Shown here: piece by piece, positions 1-9,141 of the stretch
Numbering within the stretch: position 1 is the first letter of the stretch
How the letters are laid out: the number at the start of each line of letters is the position of its first letter
NCBI GenBank assembly: GCA_018109965.1
Contig: JAGBFE010000202.1
Span: 1 to 14,295, forward strand
DNA from: Oscillospiraceae bacterium
GTDB taxonomy: Bacteria; Bacillota_A; Clostridia; Oscillospirales; Ruminococcaceae
DNA length: 14,295 nucleotides
Direction of reading: 5' to 3'
Position numbers and translations under genes: made by a program
Notes under the pieces: generated by a model
Told to the model about the DNA's origin: nothing
The model's database searches: none
What the model saw: only the letters and a program-made list of their open reading frames with translations

Positions 1-1158
<1,158 letters not shown>

Positions 1159-4100
1159 TTAAAATTCGTCGTCTTCGTCGTCTTCGCCTGCAAAGGATGC
1201 AAATTCATCCAGCAATGCGCTGCTTTCAGACAATTCGATGTCATCTGTCTGTGTGAAGCCTGTTTCAAAGTCTTCATTCTGACCAACTAACTCTGTTGCA
1301 ATTTCGCTTGCAAAGTCACCGTCGTCATCATAAGTCTGTTTAAGGTCGATTTCCGCACCTTCTTTGTCAAGAACACGGATGTCAAGACCAAGAGACTGCA
1401 TTTCTTTGATAAGAACGCGGAAGGATTCCGGAATACCCGGTTTTGGAATTTCGTTGCCTTTAAAGATAGCTTCGTAAGTTTTTACACGGCCAACCATATC
1501 GTCGGACTTAACTGTAAGGATTTCCTGCAATGTGTATGCAGCACCGTAAGCTTCGAGAGCCCAAACTTCCATTTCACCAAATCTCTGGCCGCCAAACTGA
1601 GCTTTACCGCCCAATGGCTGCTGAGTAACAAGTGAGTATGGACCGATGGAACGTGCGTGGATTTTATCGTCAACCAGGTGGTGCAGTTTGAGGAAGTATT
1701 TGTAACCAACTGTTACAGGGTTGTCAAATTTTTCACCTGTTCTGCCGTCGTAAAGTGTTACTTTACCTGTTTCAGGCAGGCCTGCTTCCTTGAGGGCTTC
1801 AAAGATGTCAGTTTCTTTTGCGCCGTCAAATACAGGAGTCATAACTTTCCAGCCAAGTGCTTTTGCAGCATAGCCGAGGTGAACTTCCAGAACCTGACCG
1901 ATGTTCATACGGGAAGGAACGCCCAGTGGGTTGAGAACGAGGTCAAGCGGTGTGCCGTCTTCAAGGAATGGCATATCTTCCTGTGGAAGAATTCTGGAAA
2001 CAACACCCTTGTTACCGTGACGACCGGCCATTTTGTCACCAACGGAGATTTTACGTTTCTGAGCGATGTAAACACGAACAACCTTGATAACGCCAGGTTT
2101 GATTTCGTCGCTGTTTTCGCTTGTAAATTCTCTTACGCCAACAATTGTGCCGTATTCGCCGTGTGGAACTTTGAGGGATGTATCTCTAACGTCGCCAGCT
2201 TTTTCGCCGAAGATTGCACGGAGAAGTTTTTCTTCAGGTGAAAGTTCTGTTTCACCTTTTGGTGTTACCTTACCAACAAGGATATCACCGCTGGATACTT
2301 CAGCACCAACACGGATGATACCGTTTGCATCGAGGTTTTTGAGAGCATCTTCGCCAACGTTTGGAATTTCTCTTGTGATTTCTTCTGGTCCGAGTTTTGT
2401 TTCTCTTGCTTCGATTTCGTATTCTTCAATATGGATTGAGGAGAATACGTCGCCGGAAACAACTCTTTCGTTGATGAGGATAGCGTCTTCGTAGTTGTAA
2501 CCTTCCCAAGTCATATAACCAACGAGAACGTTTTTACCAAGGGAGATTTCGCCTTTGTCTGTAGATGGACCGTCAGCGATAACCTGACCTTTTTTAACGA
2601 TTTCGCCTTCATCTACGATTGGTCTCTGGTTGATACATGTGCCCTGGTTGGAGCGCATATATTTGAGAAGTTCATATTCATCAGTTGTTGTTGCGTCTAC
2701 ACGCACAACAATCTTGTCTGCAGAAACTCTTTCAACAACACCGTCGTTTTTAGCAATAACAACAACGCCGGAGTCATAGCCTGCTTTGTATTCCATACCT
2801 GTAGCAACGATTGGCTGCTGTGGTCTGAGAAGCGGAACTGCCTGACGCTGCATGTTTGAACCCATCAAAGCACGGTTAGCGTCGTCGTTTTCAAGGAACG
2901 GAATCATGGATGTAGCAACAGAAACGAGCATTTTTGGTGATACGTCCATAAAGTCAACAGATTCTCTTGGAGTTTCGAGGATTGCATCACGGAAACGTGC
3001 GTTAACACGTGGACGAACAAAACGGTTTTCTTCGTCGAGTGGTTCGTTTGCCTGTGCAACAATGTATCTGTCTTCAACGTCAGCTGTCATATAAACAACT
3101 TCGTTTGTAACACAGCCTGTTTCTTTGTCAACCTTGCGGTAAGGTGCTTCGATAAAGCCGTATTCGTTGATTCTTGCAAATGTAGCAAGGTAAGAAATCA
3201 AACCGATGTTTGGACCTTCAGGAGTTTCGATAGGACACATTCTGCCGTAGTGAGAATAGTGAACGTCACGAACTTCGAAGCCTGCACGGTCACGGGAGAG
3301 ACCGCCAGGACCCAGAGCGGAAAGACGGCGTTTGTGTGTCAGTTCAGCAAGTGGGTTTGTCTGGTCCATGAACTGTGAAAGTGGGGATGAACCAAAGAAT
3401 TCCTTGATGATTGCAACAACAGGTTTGATGTTGATAAGGCTTTCAGGAGTGATAAGATCTCTTTCCTGCTGGTCCATTCTTTCTTTGATTGTTCTTTCCA
3501 TACGGATGATACCTGTACGGAACTGACCCTGAAGAAGTTCGCCTACGGAACGGATACGACGGTTGCCAAGGTGGTCGATATCATCATATTCGCCCACGCC
3601 GTCAGCAAGGCAGAGCACATAGCTGATGGAAGCGAAGATATCATCAAGTGTGATGTTTTTAGGGATAAGTCTGTCTCTGTTTGCTTCGAGGAGTTCAACG
3701 AGAAGCTGGTGATTATCGCCTGCTTCTTCCATGATTTCTTTAAGCACTGCAAAGCTTACTTTTTCGTTGATGCCGTATTCTTCAGCATCAAAGCCAAGGA
3801 TTGCCTTGTGGTCAACCATACCGTTGGAGATAACTTTAACCACTTTGTCACCGCTCATAACGTGTGCAACTGCAACACCGTTGTTTTCGATAACATATGC
3901 AAGTTCTTCGCTGATTTTTGCGCCTTCTTCGCAGAGGATTTCGCCTGTGAGAGGGCTTACGATGTTTTCAGCAGCAACCTGGTTGATAAGTCTGTTTGCG
4001 ATGGACAGTTTTTTGTTGAATTTGTAACGGCCAAAGCGGGACAAATCGTATCTTCTTGGATCAAAGAACAGGTTGTTGATGTGTGTCTGGGAGTTTTCCA

Positions 4101-4845
4101 CTGTTGGTGGTTCGCCCGGACGGAGCTTGCGGTAAGTTTCCAGCAAGCCTTCTTCCTGGTTGGATGTAACGTCCTTGCCAAGTGTTGCTTCGATGATTGA
4201 GTTTTCGCCAAACAGTTCGCGGATCTGTGCATCTGTGCTTACGCCAAGTGCACGCACAAAGCTTGTTACAGGAAGTTTTCTGTTTTTATCGATACGAACA
4301 TAGAAGATGTCGTTTACGTCAGTTTCGTATTCAAGCCATGCACCACGGTTAGGGATGATTGTACCGGAGTACAGTTCCTTACCTGTTTTGTCATGGTCAA
4401 GTTTAAAATAAGCGCCAGGAGAACGGATGAGCTGTGAAACAATAACACGTTCAGCACCATTGATGATAAATGTGCCGCTGTCGGTCATTTTTGGGAAGTT
4501 ACCCATAAATTTTTCTTGTTCTTTGATTTCGCCTGTTTCTTTGTTGAGGAGGCGGATTGTAACTCTGAGCGGTGAAGCGTATGTTACGTCACGTTCTTTA
4601 CATTCTTTTACAGAGTATTTTGTTTTTTCGTCGATACGGTAGTCAACAAATTCGAGAGCAAGTGTACCTGTGTGGTCTTCAATAGCACCTGTGTCTCTGA
4701 AAACTTCACGGATACCTTCTTCGATAAACCAGCGGTAAGAGTTTTTCTGCACTTCGATAAGGTTTGGCATTTCCAAAACTTCGTCGATTTTTGCAAAACT
4801 CATACGCTCTGTTGCGCCAAGCATGGTTGGTTTTACTTTCAGCAT
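1159..4845 (-). CDS. rpoB: DNA-directed RNA polymerase subunit beta
   Basis: RpoB is the second-largest subunit of the core RNA polymerase and carries the rifampicin pocket. The predicted protein is 1228 aa, normal for Firmicutes. Landmarks in order are the N-terminal YRWFIEEG protrusion region, the rifampicin cluster ([20 protein letters not shown] then [11 protein letters not shown]), the [17 protein letters not shown] fork block, [15 protein letters not shown] near the active centre, and the C-terminal [20 protein letters not shown] clamp block. It ends in a strongly acidic tail (GEDDEDDEF). The reading frame is open 59 codons further upstream, to a TTG at 5022. The ATG at 4845 is chosen because the family homology begins there ([17 protein letters not shown]) and an AAGGAG lies 11 nt before it. 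At Pro488, equivalent to E. coli Gln510, the sequence differs from the usual glutamine; the other resistance-determining positions (D516, H526, S531 equivalents) look wild type. rpoB has its own promoter and long leader, without rplL upstream. Confidence 0.98.
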   Translation of the reverse strand: MLKVKPTMLGATERMSFAKIDEVLEMPNLIEVQKNSYRWFIEEGIREVFRDTGAIEDHTGTLALEFVDYRIDEKTKYSVKECKERDVTYASPLRVTIRLLNKETGEIKEQEKFMGNFPKMTDSGTFIINGAERVIVSQLIRSPGAYFKLDHDKTGKELYSGTIIPNRGAWLEYETDVNDIFYVRIDKNRKLPVTSFVRALGVSTDAQIRELFGENSIIEATLGKDVTSNQEEGLLETYRKLRPGEPPTVENSQTHINNLFFDPRRYDLSRFGRYKFNKKLSIANRLINQVAAENIVSPLTGEILCEEGAKISEELAYVIENNGVAVAHVMSGDKVVKVISNGMVDHKAILGFDAEEYGINEKVSFAVLKEIMEEAGDNHQLLVELLEANRDRLIPKNITLDDIFASISYVLCLADGVGEYDDIDHLGNRRIRSVGELLQGQFRTGIIRMERTIKERMDQQERDLITPESLINIKPVVAIIKEFFGSSPLSQFMDQTNPLAELTHKRRLSALGPGGLSRDRAGFEVRDVHYSHYGRMCPIETPEGPNIGLISYLATFARINEYGFIEAPYRKVDKETGCVTNEVVYMTADVEDRYIVAQANEPLDEENRFVRPRVNARFRDAILETPRESVDFMDVSPKMLVSVATSMIPFLENDDANRALMGSNMQRQAVPLLRPQQPIVATGMEYKAGYDSGVVVIAKNDGVVERVSADKIVVRVDATTTDEYELLKYMRSNQGTCINQRPIVDEGEIVKKGQVIADGPSTDKGEISLGKNVLVGYMTWEGYNYEDAILINERVVSGDVFSSIHIEEYEIEARETKLGPEEITREIPNVGEDALKNLDANGIIRVGAEVSSGDILVGKVTPKGETELSPEEKLLRAIFGEKAGDVRDTSLKVPHGEYGTIVGVREFTSENSDEIKPGVIKVVRVYIAQKRKISVGDKMAGRHGNKGVVSRILPQEDMPFLEDGTPLDLVLNPLGVPSRMNIGQVLEVHLGYAAKALGWKVMTPVFDGAKETDIFEALKEAGLPETGKVTLYDGRTGEKFDNPVTVGYKYFLKLHHLVDDKIHARSIGPYSLVTQQPLGGKAQFGGQRFGEMEVWALEAYGAAYTLQEILTVKSDDMVGRVKTYEAIFKGNEIPKPGIPESFRVLIKEMQSLGLDIRVLDKEGAEIDLKQTYDDDGDFASEIATELVGQNEDFETGFTQTDDIELSESSALLDEFASFAGEDDEDDEF

Positions 4846-4879
4846 GTTTCGTAATTCTCCTTCATAAAATTGTTTTGCT

Positions 4880-4920
4880 CTTTTGTTTTTGCGGTGCAAA
4901 ACCCACTCCAAAAACAAAAG
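4880..4920 (-). promoter_or_regulatory. 12-bp perfect hairpin just upstream of the rpoB ribosome binding site
   Basis: CTTTTGTTTTTG and CAAAAACAAAAG are exact inverted repeats (12 bp) around a 17-nt loop that includes a short GUG/CAC pairing. In the rpoB mRNA the hairpin ends about 20 nt before the AAGGAG sequence. No U-tract follows in the transcribed direction, so it is not an intrinsic terminator as it stands. It could stabilise the leader or set access to the ribosome binding site. Confidence 0.5.
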
Positions 4921-4975
4921 TGGCACGGGGCCTTGCGCTTTCAATAATAATAAAGGCAATGACAAAATTCTCGCC

Positions 4976-4998
4976 GCAGGCACAGAATTACTGCCTGC
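4976..4998 (-). repeat. Leader hairpin B, copy 2 of the shared-loop motif
   Basis: In the RNA sense a 7-bp stem GCAGGCA/UGCCUGC closes the loop GUAAUUCUG. The central 15 nt (GCAGUAAUUCUGUGC) are identical to hairpin A, while four of the seven stem pairs differ in both partners, so pairing is kept. Within the loop an extra G-C pair leaving a UG bulge is possible. Confidence 0.75.
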
Positions 4999-5087
4999 AG
5001 AAAGCTTTGCCAATCGCGGCAAAATATCAAAAAATTACCATCAGTAACAGTGTGATATTCAGCCTGACGACAAGATTCGGGCCAAAA

Positions 5088-5110
5088 ATGTGCACAGAAT
5101 TACTGCACAT
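5088..5110 (-). repeat. Leader hairpin A, copy 1 of the shared-loop motif
   Basis: In the RNA sense a 7-bp stem AUGUGCA/UGCACAU closes the loop GUAAUUCUG. It is further closed by GGCC/GGCC after a symmetric 4-nt internal loop. Its centre is 112 nt upstream of the centre of hairpin B in the rpoB leader. A degenerate relative may sit at 5164-5178, where CACA/UGUG closes a 7-nt loop and shares UUCUGUG on the 3' side. Confidence 0.75.
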
Positions 5111-5258
5111 ATCCGGCCTTAAAACTTTATGTTGCCAAAATATTTTATAAATTTCGTACAAATCACAGAACTTTTGTGCCAGTTTTTGTTGATTTTAACC
5201 ACAAAATTTGCAGAAAATCTCAAAAAAAGCGTATTTAGCCATTATTGTACATTTTGAA

Positions 5259-5287
5259 ATTATAACGCTGTTTTGTCAAAATGTCAA
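5259..5287 (-). promoter_or_regulatory. Perfect-consensus sigma-A promoter for rpoBC
   Basis: On the minus strand TTGACA (5287-5282) is separated by exactly 17 nt from TATAAT (5264-5259). Both hexamers match the consensus fully. An A/T-rich palindrome lies directly upstream (5303-5317) and could act as an UP element. Transcription should start near 5252. Confidence 0.85.
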
Positions 5288-5302
5288 TAGAAAAATGTGA
5301 TG

Positions 5303-5317
5303 GTAAAAAATTTTTAC
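5303..5317. promoter_or_regulatory. A/T palindrome between the divergent rpoB and transporter promoters
   Basis: GTAAAAAATTTTTAC is a perfect palindrome with 7-bp arms around one central base. It lies between the -35 boxes of two divergent promoters (5287 and 5318). Its A-tract/T-tract make-up resembles an UP element that could serve both promoters, or it could be an operator. The sequence cannot decide between these. Confidence 0.4.
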
Positions 5318-5346
5318 TTGACAAAGGGTAAAAAAGCAAATATAGT
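5318..5346 (+). promoter_or_regulatory. Sigma-A promoter for the EamA-family transporter
   Basis: TTGACA (5318-5323), 17 nt, then TATAGT (5341-5346): eleven of twelve consensus bases. It would give a leader of about 170 nt before the start at 5521. That leader is AT-rich. It contains a weak inverted repeat TCAAAT/ATTTGA (about 5406-5429) followed by a T-rich run, but nothing I can identify as a riboswitch. Confidence 0.75.
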
Positions 5347-5520
5347 ATTTAGCTTATTTTTCAGCAATCCAGTTTTTTGCAGCCTCACGCAACAGCTATG
5401 CATCAGTCAAATTCGTTTTGGTGCATTTGAATTTTTTGTTGTAATTTGCAGGATTATATGATAAACTTAACAAGTTATTTTTTATGTATAAAGTATATAT
5501 TTATATGAGGAGTTTTATCT

Positions 5521-6456
5521 ATGTGGTTTTTATTCACAATATGCACCATTCTGATGTGGTCAGGTTCTGACCTGTTCAGCAAAATGGGCACACAGCCAAG
5601 CGACAAACTGAGTCATTTTAAAATGCTTATGGCTGTTGGTTTTGTAATGGGTGTTCACGCAATATGGCAGATTACCGTTGGCGGTGTGGACTATCAGTGG
5701 TTCAACTTTTTAGCTTACCTGCCTGTAAGTGCAATGTACATTATATCAATGATGTTCGGCTATATGGGCCTTCGCTACATCGAGCTTTCCATCTCATCCC
5801 CTATCTGCAACTCATCGGGTGCTATGGTTGCGCTGATGTGCTTTGTGTTTTTAAAACAGACAATGCCGCCACTGGCACTTGTGGCAGTTGTGCTTATCTC
5901 CCTTGGTATCTTCCTGCTTGCTTTGTTTGAAAAGCTTGATATGGACAAAGCAAAAAAACTTGCAGGCGAACAGACAGACAAAAAATACGAACGCAGTGTG
6001 CTGGCAATCGTGTTCCCTGTTTTGTATCTTATCATCGATGCTATGGGCACATTCCTTGACGGTTTGTACTTCGATTTTGCAATGCCGGCAGTATTTTACA
6101 CAGGCATTACAGAAGAAACTGTTGAAGTTGTGTGCAACATCAGCTACGAATTGACCTTTATGGTTGTTGGCATTGTGAGTGCAATTTATGTTCTCGGTGT
6201 TAAAAAGGACAAAATCACCCTTAAAAACGACAAGTTCAAAGGTATTGCGGCAATTTTTGAAACAGTGGGTCAGTTTACATATGTTTTTGCACTCAGCGGC
6301 AATGCAATTGTTGCTGCACCTGCAATCGGCAGCTATACAGTATTCAGTGTACTGTGGAGTCATCTTTTCCTCAAGGAAAAACTGCAGAAAAAGCAGTATT
6401 TTGTTATCGGTATGGTGCTTGTCGGCGTTATCCTGCTGGCTATTTTGGATATGTAG
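5521..6456 (+). CDS. EamA-like (DMT superfamily) multi-pass transporter
   Basis: The 311-aa protein is almost entirely hydrophobic segments separated by short loops, consistent with the ten-helix, two-repeat layout of EamA/DMT permeases (usual length 280-310 aa). The first repeat starts at residue 1 (MWFLFTICTILMWSGSDLFS). A charged central loop (KLDMDKAKKLAGEQTDKKYE, about residues 138-160) separates the halves. The last repeat ends with a conserved-looking 'AIVAAPAIGSYTVFSVLWSHLFLKEKL' pattern (shown only in part: SHLFLKEKL), typical of the family's final two helices. It probably moves a small metabolite or amino acid across the cytoplasmic membrane; the substrate cannot be read. A GAGGAG ribosome binding site sits 8 nt before the ATG. 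The gene is monocistronic, with its own promoter and a strong terminator, and is divergent from rpoB. Confidence 0.85.
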   Translation: MWFLFTICTILMWSGSDLFSKMGTQPSDKLSHFKMLMAVGFVMGVHAIWQITVGGVDYQWFNFLAYLPVSAMYIISMMFGYMGLRYIELSISSPICNSSGAMVALMCFVFLKQTMPPLALVAVVLISLGIFLLALFEKLDMDKAKKLAGEQTDKKYERSVLAIVFPVLYLIIDAMGTFLDGLYFDFAMPAVFYTGITEETVEVVCNISYELTFMVVGIVSAIYVLGVKKDKITLKNDKFKGIAAIFETVGQFTYVFALSGNAIVAAPAIGSYTVFSVLWSHLFLKEKLQKKQYFVIGMVLVGVILLAILDM

Positions 6457-6460
6457 TATA

Positions 6461-6501
6461 ATAAATAAAAGAGAGTTCCACAAGAACTCTCTTTTATTTA
6501 T
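6461..6501 (+). terminator. Intrinsic terminator after the EamA-like gene
   Basis: A perfect 18-bp inverted repeat (6461-6478 with 6484-6501) closes a CACAA loop. The core is GAGAGTTC/GAACTCTC flanked by A-rich and T-rich arms, so the U-tract forms part of the 3' arm (CTTTTATTTAT). The symmetry would allow termination from either side. Confidence 0.9.
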
Positions 6502-6511
6502 GTATATATTT

Positions 6512-6520
6512 TGATATAAT
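6512..6520 (+). promoter_or_regulatory. Extended -10 promoter for the coiled-coil membrane protein
   Basis: TGATATAAT combines an extended TG motif with a perfect TATAAT (6515-6520). No good -35 box exists at the right distance, where the 3' arm of the preceding terminator lies. The leader would be about 80 nt. Confidence 0.5.
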
Positions 6521-6606
6521 GGATTAACAAAAACTCTATTATGGACAAAATATTGCTTTGTTTAAAACCCACAAAACACAAATTGCAATCTATGGAGGTG
6601 TTGTAT

Positions 6607-7533
6607 ATGAAAGGCAAATTACAGATAACAATAAATATACTTTCACTGATACTGCTTGTTGTATGCTTTGTAAAAATCAGCGGATTGCAGAATGAAGTCA
6701 GAAGACTTCAGAATGATGTGAACAACAGTCAAAGTATGCTGCAAAGCAGCATCAATTCCATCAGCAGCAATGTTTCTTACGAAATGGAGCAGGCAAACAA
6801 TCTGCTCAGCGACAGCAGCTGGAGCACAGGCGGGCTTGATATTCAAAACAAAACAGCAGTTTTCAGCTGCTATGTTGTGCCAAAGGTTTATAACCCCGAA
6901 AAGACTGCCGCAACAATAATATACAACGGAACCGAAGTTCCTATGACACTGGAAAACGGCAGATACACTGCCGAAATCACCGTCCCTGTTTTTGACGACT
7001 GCAACATAGAAAATGTACAGTTCAGCGAAGACGGCACAATCCGTACACAGCAGCTCAACTGGAGAATAAACCCAAGATATGATATGATTCCTGCCGCATA
7101 TATGTACTATTCGGGTTCAAGCAGTCAGAACTATAAAAAGGAAGACATAACAAGAACATACAAAGGTGCTGTGGAAATTGACTTTGAGCACAAAGGCTTT
7201 GCAGGAGAAATAAAGGATGTGGAAATTGTTCTGCTTTTAAATGACAAAGAACAATGGAGCTGCAAACCTGTTCTGGAGGAACATCACAATGACGAATATA
7301 TCGCTCACTATGCAGCAGATATCGAATACAGCTTTGATATCAGACGGGGCGACAATATAAAAATGTATGCCGAGATTGTTGATGAAAACGGCTGGGTATA
7401 CCGCAGTACGCTGGAAGATGTAACCATAAATGAAAAAGGCAGCTCGATTCATAACCGCAAACATTACCACGCCGAAGCTGAAATTTATGATACCGACGGC
7501 AATCTGCTTTTTGACCCGTATGAATATCAATAA
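6607..7533 (+). CDS. Membrane-anchored coiled-coil protein of unknown function
   Basis: I do not recognise this family. The predicted 308-aa protein starts with a short basic segment (MKGKLQ) and a single hydrophobic helix at about residues 6-25 (signal anchor, no lipobox or clear cleavage site). A heptad-like, Q/N-rich stretch follows at about 27-67 (LQNEVRRLQNDV, then S/N-rich repeats), probably a coiled coil. The rest (about 76-308) is charged and rich in predicted beta strands, with aromatic residues and alternating polarity suggesting one or two beta-sandwich domains outside the cell. A longer reading frame begins at 6541, but the ATG at 6607 has a GGAGGTG site 6 nt upstream and gives a sensible signal anchor; the 6541 ATG has none. 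The gene is flanked by terminators on both sides, so it is transcribed alone. Likely role: cell-surface or envelope protein (inference). Confidence 0.8.
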   Translation: MKGKLQITINILSLILLVVCFVKISGLQNEVRRLQNDVNNSQSMLQSSINSISSNVSYEMEQANNLLSDSSWSTGGLDIQNKTAVFSCYVVPKVYNPEKTAATIIYNGTEVPMTLENGRYTAEITVPVFDDCNIENVQFSEDGTIRTQQLNWRINPRYDMIPAAYMYYSGSSSQNYKKEDITRTYKGAVEIDFEHKGFAGEIKDVEIVLLLNDKEQWSCKPVLEEHHNDEYIAHYAADIEYSFDIRRGDNIKMYAEIVDENGWVYRSTLEDVTINEKGSSIHNRKHYHAEAEIYDTDGNLLFDPYEYQ

Positions 7534-7547
7534 TATATGAATACATA

Positions 7548-7589
7548 AATAAAAAGGAACTCAATTTTGATTGAGTTCCTTTTTTATTT
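7548..7589. terminator. Bidirectional terminator between the coiled-coil gene and the M32 peptidase gene
   Basis: The core GGAACTCAA (7556-7564) pairs with TTGAGTTCC (7571-7579) around TTTTGA. It is extended by five A-T pairs and, after a one-base bulge, by AAAT/ATTT. A-tracts on one side and T-tracts on the other make it usable by both convergent transcripts, the plus-strand gene ending at 7533 and the minus-strand gene ending at 7639. Confidence 0.88.
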
Positions 7590-7638
7590 GTCTCAAATGA
7601 TCTTAAATAACATGCGGTTTACGACGTATTTTTACATA

Positions 7639-9141
7639 TTATAAATCGTAAAGTTCTGTAAATTTATCTTCAAGATATTTTACATAGTACATTGGGTCAA
7701 ATTTGCCGCCGATTGCTTTTTCCAGCACTTCGGAAGAATTGTAAAGACTGCCGTACTGCCAGATTTTTTCGGTGTTCCAGGCATTGATTGGTGCAAGGTT
7801 GCCTTCAGCAATGCATTTTTCAACATCAATTGTTTCTTTCATTTTGCTGATAACCTGTGCGCCGTAAGCAGAGCCCAGAGCATAGCTTGGGAAGTAACCC
7901 ATAAGGCCGCCGCCCCAGTGGCTGTCCTGAAGCACACCGTGTCTGTCGTCAGGCACGTCAACACCAAGATATTCCTTGTACAGTCTGTTCCATTCAGCAG
8001 GAAGGTCTTTAACTGTGATTTCACCTGCGAACATACGTTTTTCAAGTTCATAACGAACCATAATATGCAGGCAGTATGTAAGTTCATCAGCTTCAATACG
8101 GATGCAGCCTGTTTCCACCTTGTTTACTGCACGGTAGAAATCTTCAGCAGTAACATCTGCCATTTCTTCAGGGAAAATTTCCTTAACTTTAGGGAAGATG
8201 TATTTAATAAATTCACGGTTGCGGCCGATGTAGTTTTCGTAAAAACGGGACTGACCTTCGTGGATGGACATACCTGCGCCGTCATCCAGCATTGTGTATG
8301 CATATTCATCCTTTACACCAAGGTCATACAGAGAGTGACCGCCTTCGTGCAGTACGCTGAACATATTGCTTGCAAGGTTGTCAAGGTGATAATGTGTTGT
8401 AAGTCGGATATCGTGATGTGAGCCCACAGTTGCTGTGTATGGGTGCTCTGTTTCGGCAATTATGCAGCGGTTTTTGTCGATGCCGATAACATCCATAAGA
8501 TAATCGCTGAGCTGCTGCTGTTTCCATTTTGGGAAATGGCCGAGAATGCAGGAGTTGTCGATTTCAGGTTTTTCGCTGATTTTTTTCAGCAATGGCACAA
8601 TATGGCTGCGCAGTGTTGCAAAAAATTCGTCACAGGTTTTTACGTCGAGGCCTTCTTCGCAGTTGCCAAGCCAGTAGTCAAACGGTTCTTTTTCCGGTTC
8701 AATCCATTTTGCAATTTTAACTTTGTATTCAAACACCTTGCCAAGTATTTCTTCAAACATAGCCCAGTTGTTTGTGTCTTTTGCTTCGTGCCATACAACA
8801 CCGGATTCCACCATAACCTTTTGCATTTCAAGGTATTCATCTTTTGGAATTTTCTTTGTCTGGCGCATATCCTTGAGCATAAGATAAACTATGCGTGCTT
8901 CTTCCTGTGAAAGTTCTTCCTTGTGAGCATCAAGAAATTCCAACAGGTCTTCTGTTTCCTTGCTTGTGGAAAGCTTGTAGCTTTCTTCGCCAAGGATTGC
9001 AAGTGTTTTTGCTCTGTGGTCCGCAGAGTCCTTTGGCGCAATTGTTGTGCCGTCAACATAAAACAGACTGCTTGCGTGACCGTAAGCAATAAGTTTTTCC
9101 TGCAAGGCTTTAAGGGCTTCGCGTGCTTCGTTAACTGTCAT
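7639..9141 (-). CDS. M32-family (carboxypeptidase Taq type) metallocarboxypeptidase, internal start
   Basis: This is the peptidase part of the fusion ORF read from its own start. It is 500 aa, matching the family length (about 500 aa), beginning MTVNEAREALKALQEKL. The zinc motif HEGGH lies at residues 265-269, followed by HEGQSRFYEN at 294-303 supplying the glutamate ligand. The C-terminal family block is DDRHGVLQDSHWGGGLMGYF then PSYALGS. M32 enzymes remove C-terminal residues from peptides and are normally cytoplasmic; no signal peptide is present. An AAAGGAG site 9 nt before the ATG at 9141 strongly suggests independent initiation, so both a 500-aa enzyme and a 585-aa barstar fusion may be made. 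The gene ends the operon and is followed by a bidirectional terminator. Confidence 0.93.
   Translation of the reverse strand: MTVNEAREALKALQEKLIAYGHASSLFYVDGTTIAPKDSADHRAKTLAILGEESYKLSTSKETEDLLEFLDAHKEELSQEEARIVYLMLKDMRQTKKIPKDEYLEMQKVMVESGVVWHEAKDTNNWAMFEEILGKVFEYKVKIAKWIEPEKEPFDYWLGNCEEGLDVKTCDEFFATLRSHIVPLLKKISEKPEIDNSCILGHFPKWKQQQLSDYLMDVIGIDKNRCIIAETEHPYTATVGSHHDIRLTTHYHLDNLASNMFSVLHEGGHSLYDLGVKDEYAYTMLDDGAGMSIHEGQSRFYENYIGRNREFIKYIFPKVKEIFPEEMADVTAEDFYRAVNKVETGCIRIEADELTYCLHIMVRYELEKRMFAGEITVKDLPAEWNRLYKEYLGVDVPDDRHGVLQDSHWGGGLMGYFPSYALGSAYGAQVISKMKETIDVEKCIAEGNLAPINAWNTEKIWQYGSLYNSSEVLEKAIGGKFDPMYYVKYLEDKFTELYDL

Larger units (their letters stand above)
4846..5252 (-). promoter_or_regulatory. 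Long structured 5' leader of rpoB (candidate cis-regulatory RNA)
   Basis: About 400 nt separate the predicted transcription start (near 5252) from the rpoB ATG, with no convincing ORF. Several hairpins can be read directly (window coordinates, transcribed on minus). Hairpin A is 5104-5110 with 5088-5094, closed further out by GGCC 5115-5118 / 5080-5083 across a 4x4 internal loop. A middle hairpin is 5053-5059 with 5023-5029, enclosing 5044-5048 with 5034-5038. A small one is GGCAAA/TTTGCC (5018-5023 / 5006-5011). Hairpin B is 4992-4998 with 4976-4982, possibly enclosed by a 6-bp helix 5000-5005 / 4937-4942. The last is a perfect 12-bp stem (4909-4920 / 4880-4891) ending 34 nt before the start codon. 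Hairpins A and B share the same loop. I do not recognise a known riboswitch, T-box or the L10 leader. Control by antitermination, pausing or protein binding is inference. Confidence 0.6.

Noticed and set aside
1657..4200. Several long open frames on the plus strand opposite rpoB (for example 1657-2241 and 3571-4200).
   Set aside because: They mirror the highly conserved rpoB coding strand, have no ribosome binding sites, and their translations are cysteine/phenylalanine-rich with no family resemblance.
4846..5022. A 59-codon N-terminal extension of rpoB from a TTG at 5022.
   Set aside because: The extension has no family homology, overlaps the structured leader, and the ATG at 4845 has a proper AAGGAG site.
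5244..5252. Tiny upstream ORFs near the start of the rpoB leader (for example one starting ATGTACAAT).
   Set aside because: They are only 5-15 codons, have no ribosome binding site, and no run of regulatory codons is visible.
6541..6606. An upstream ATG at 6541 for the 308-aa membrane protein.
   Set aside because: It has no ribosome binding site and would put 22 extra residues before the signal-anchor helix; the ATG at 6607 has GGAGGTG at ideal spacing.
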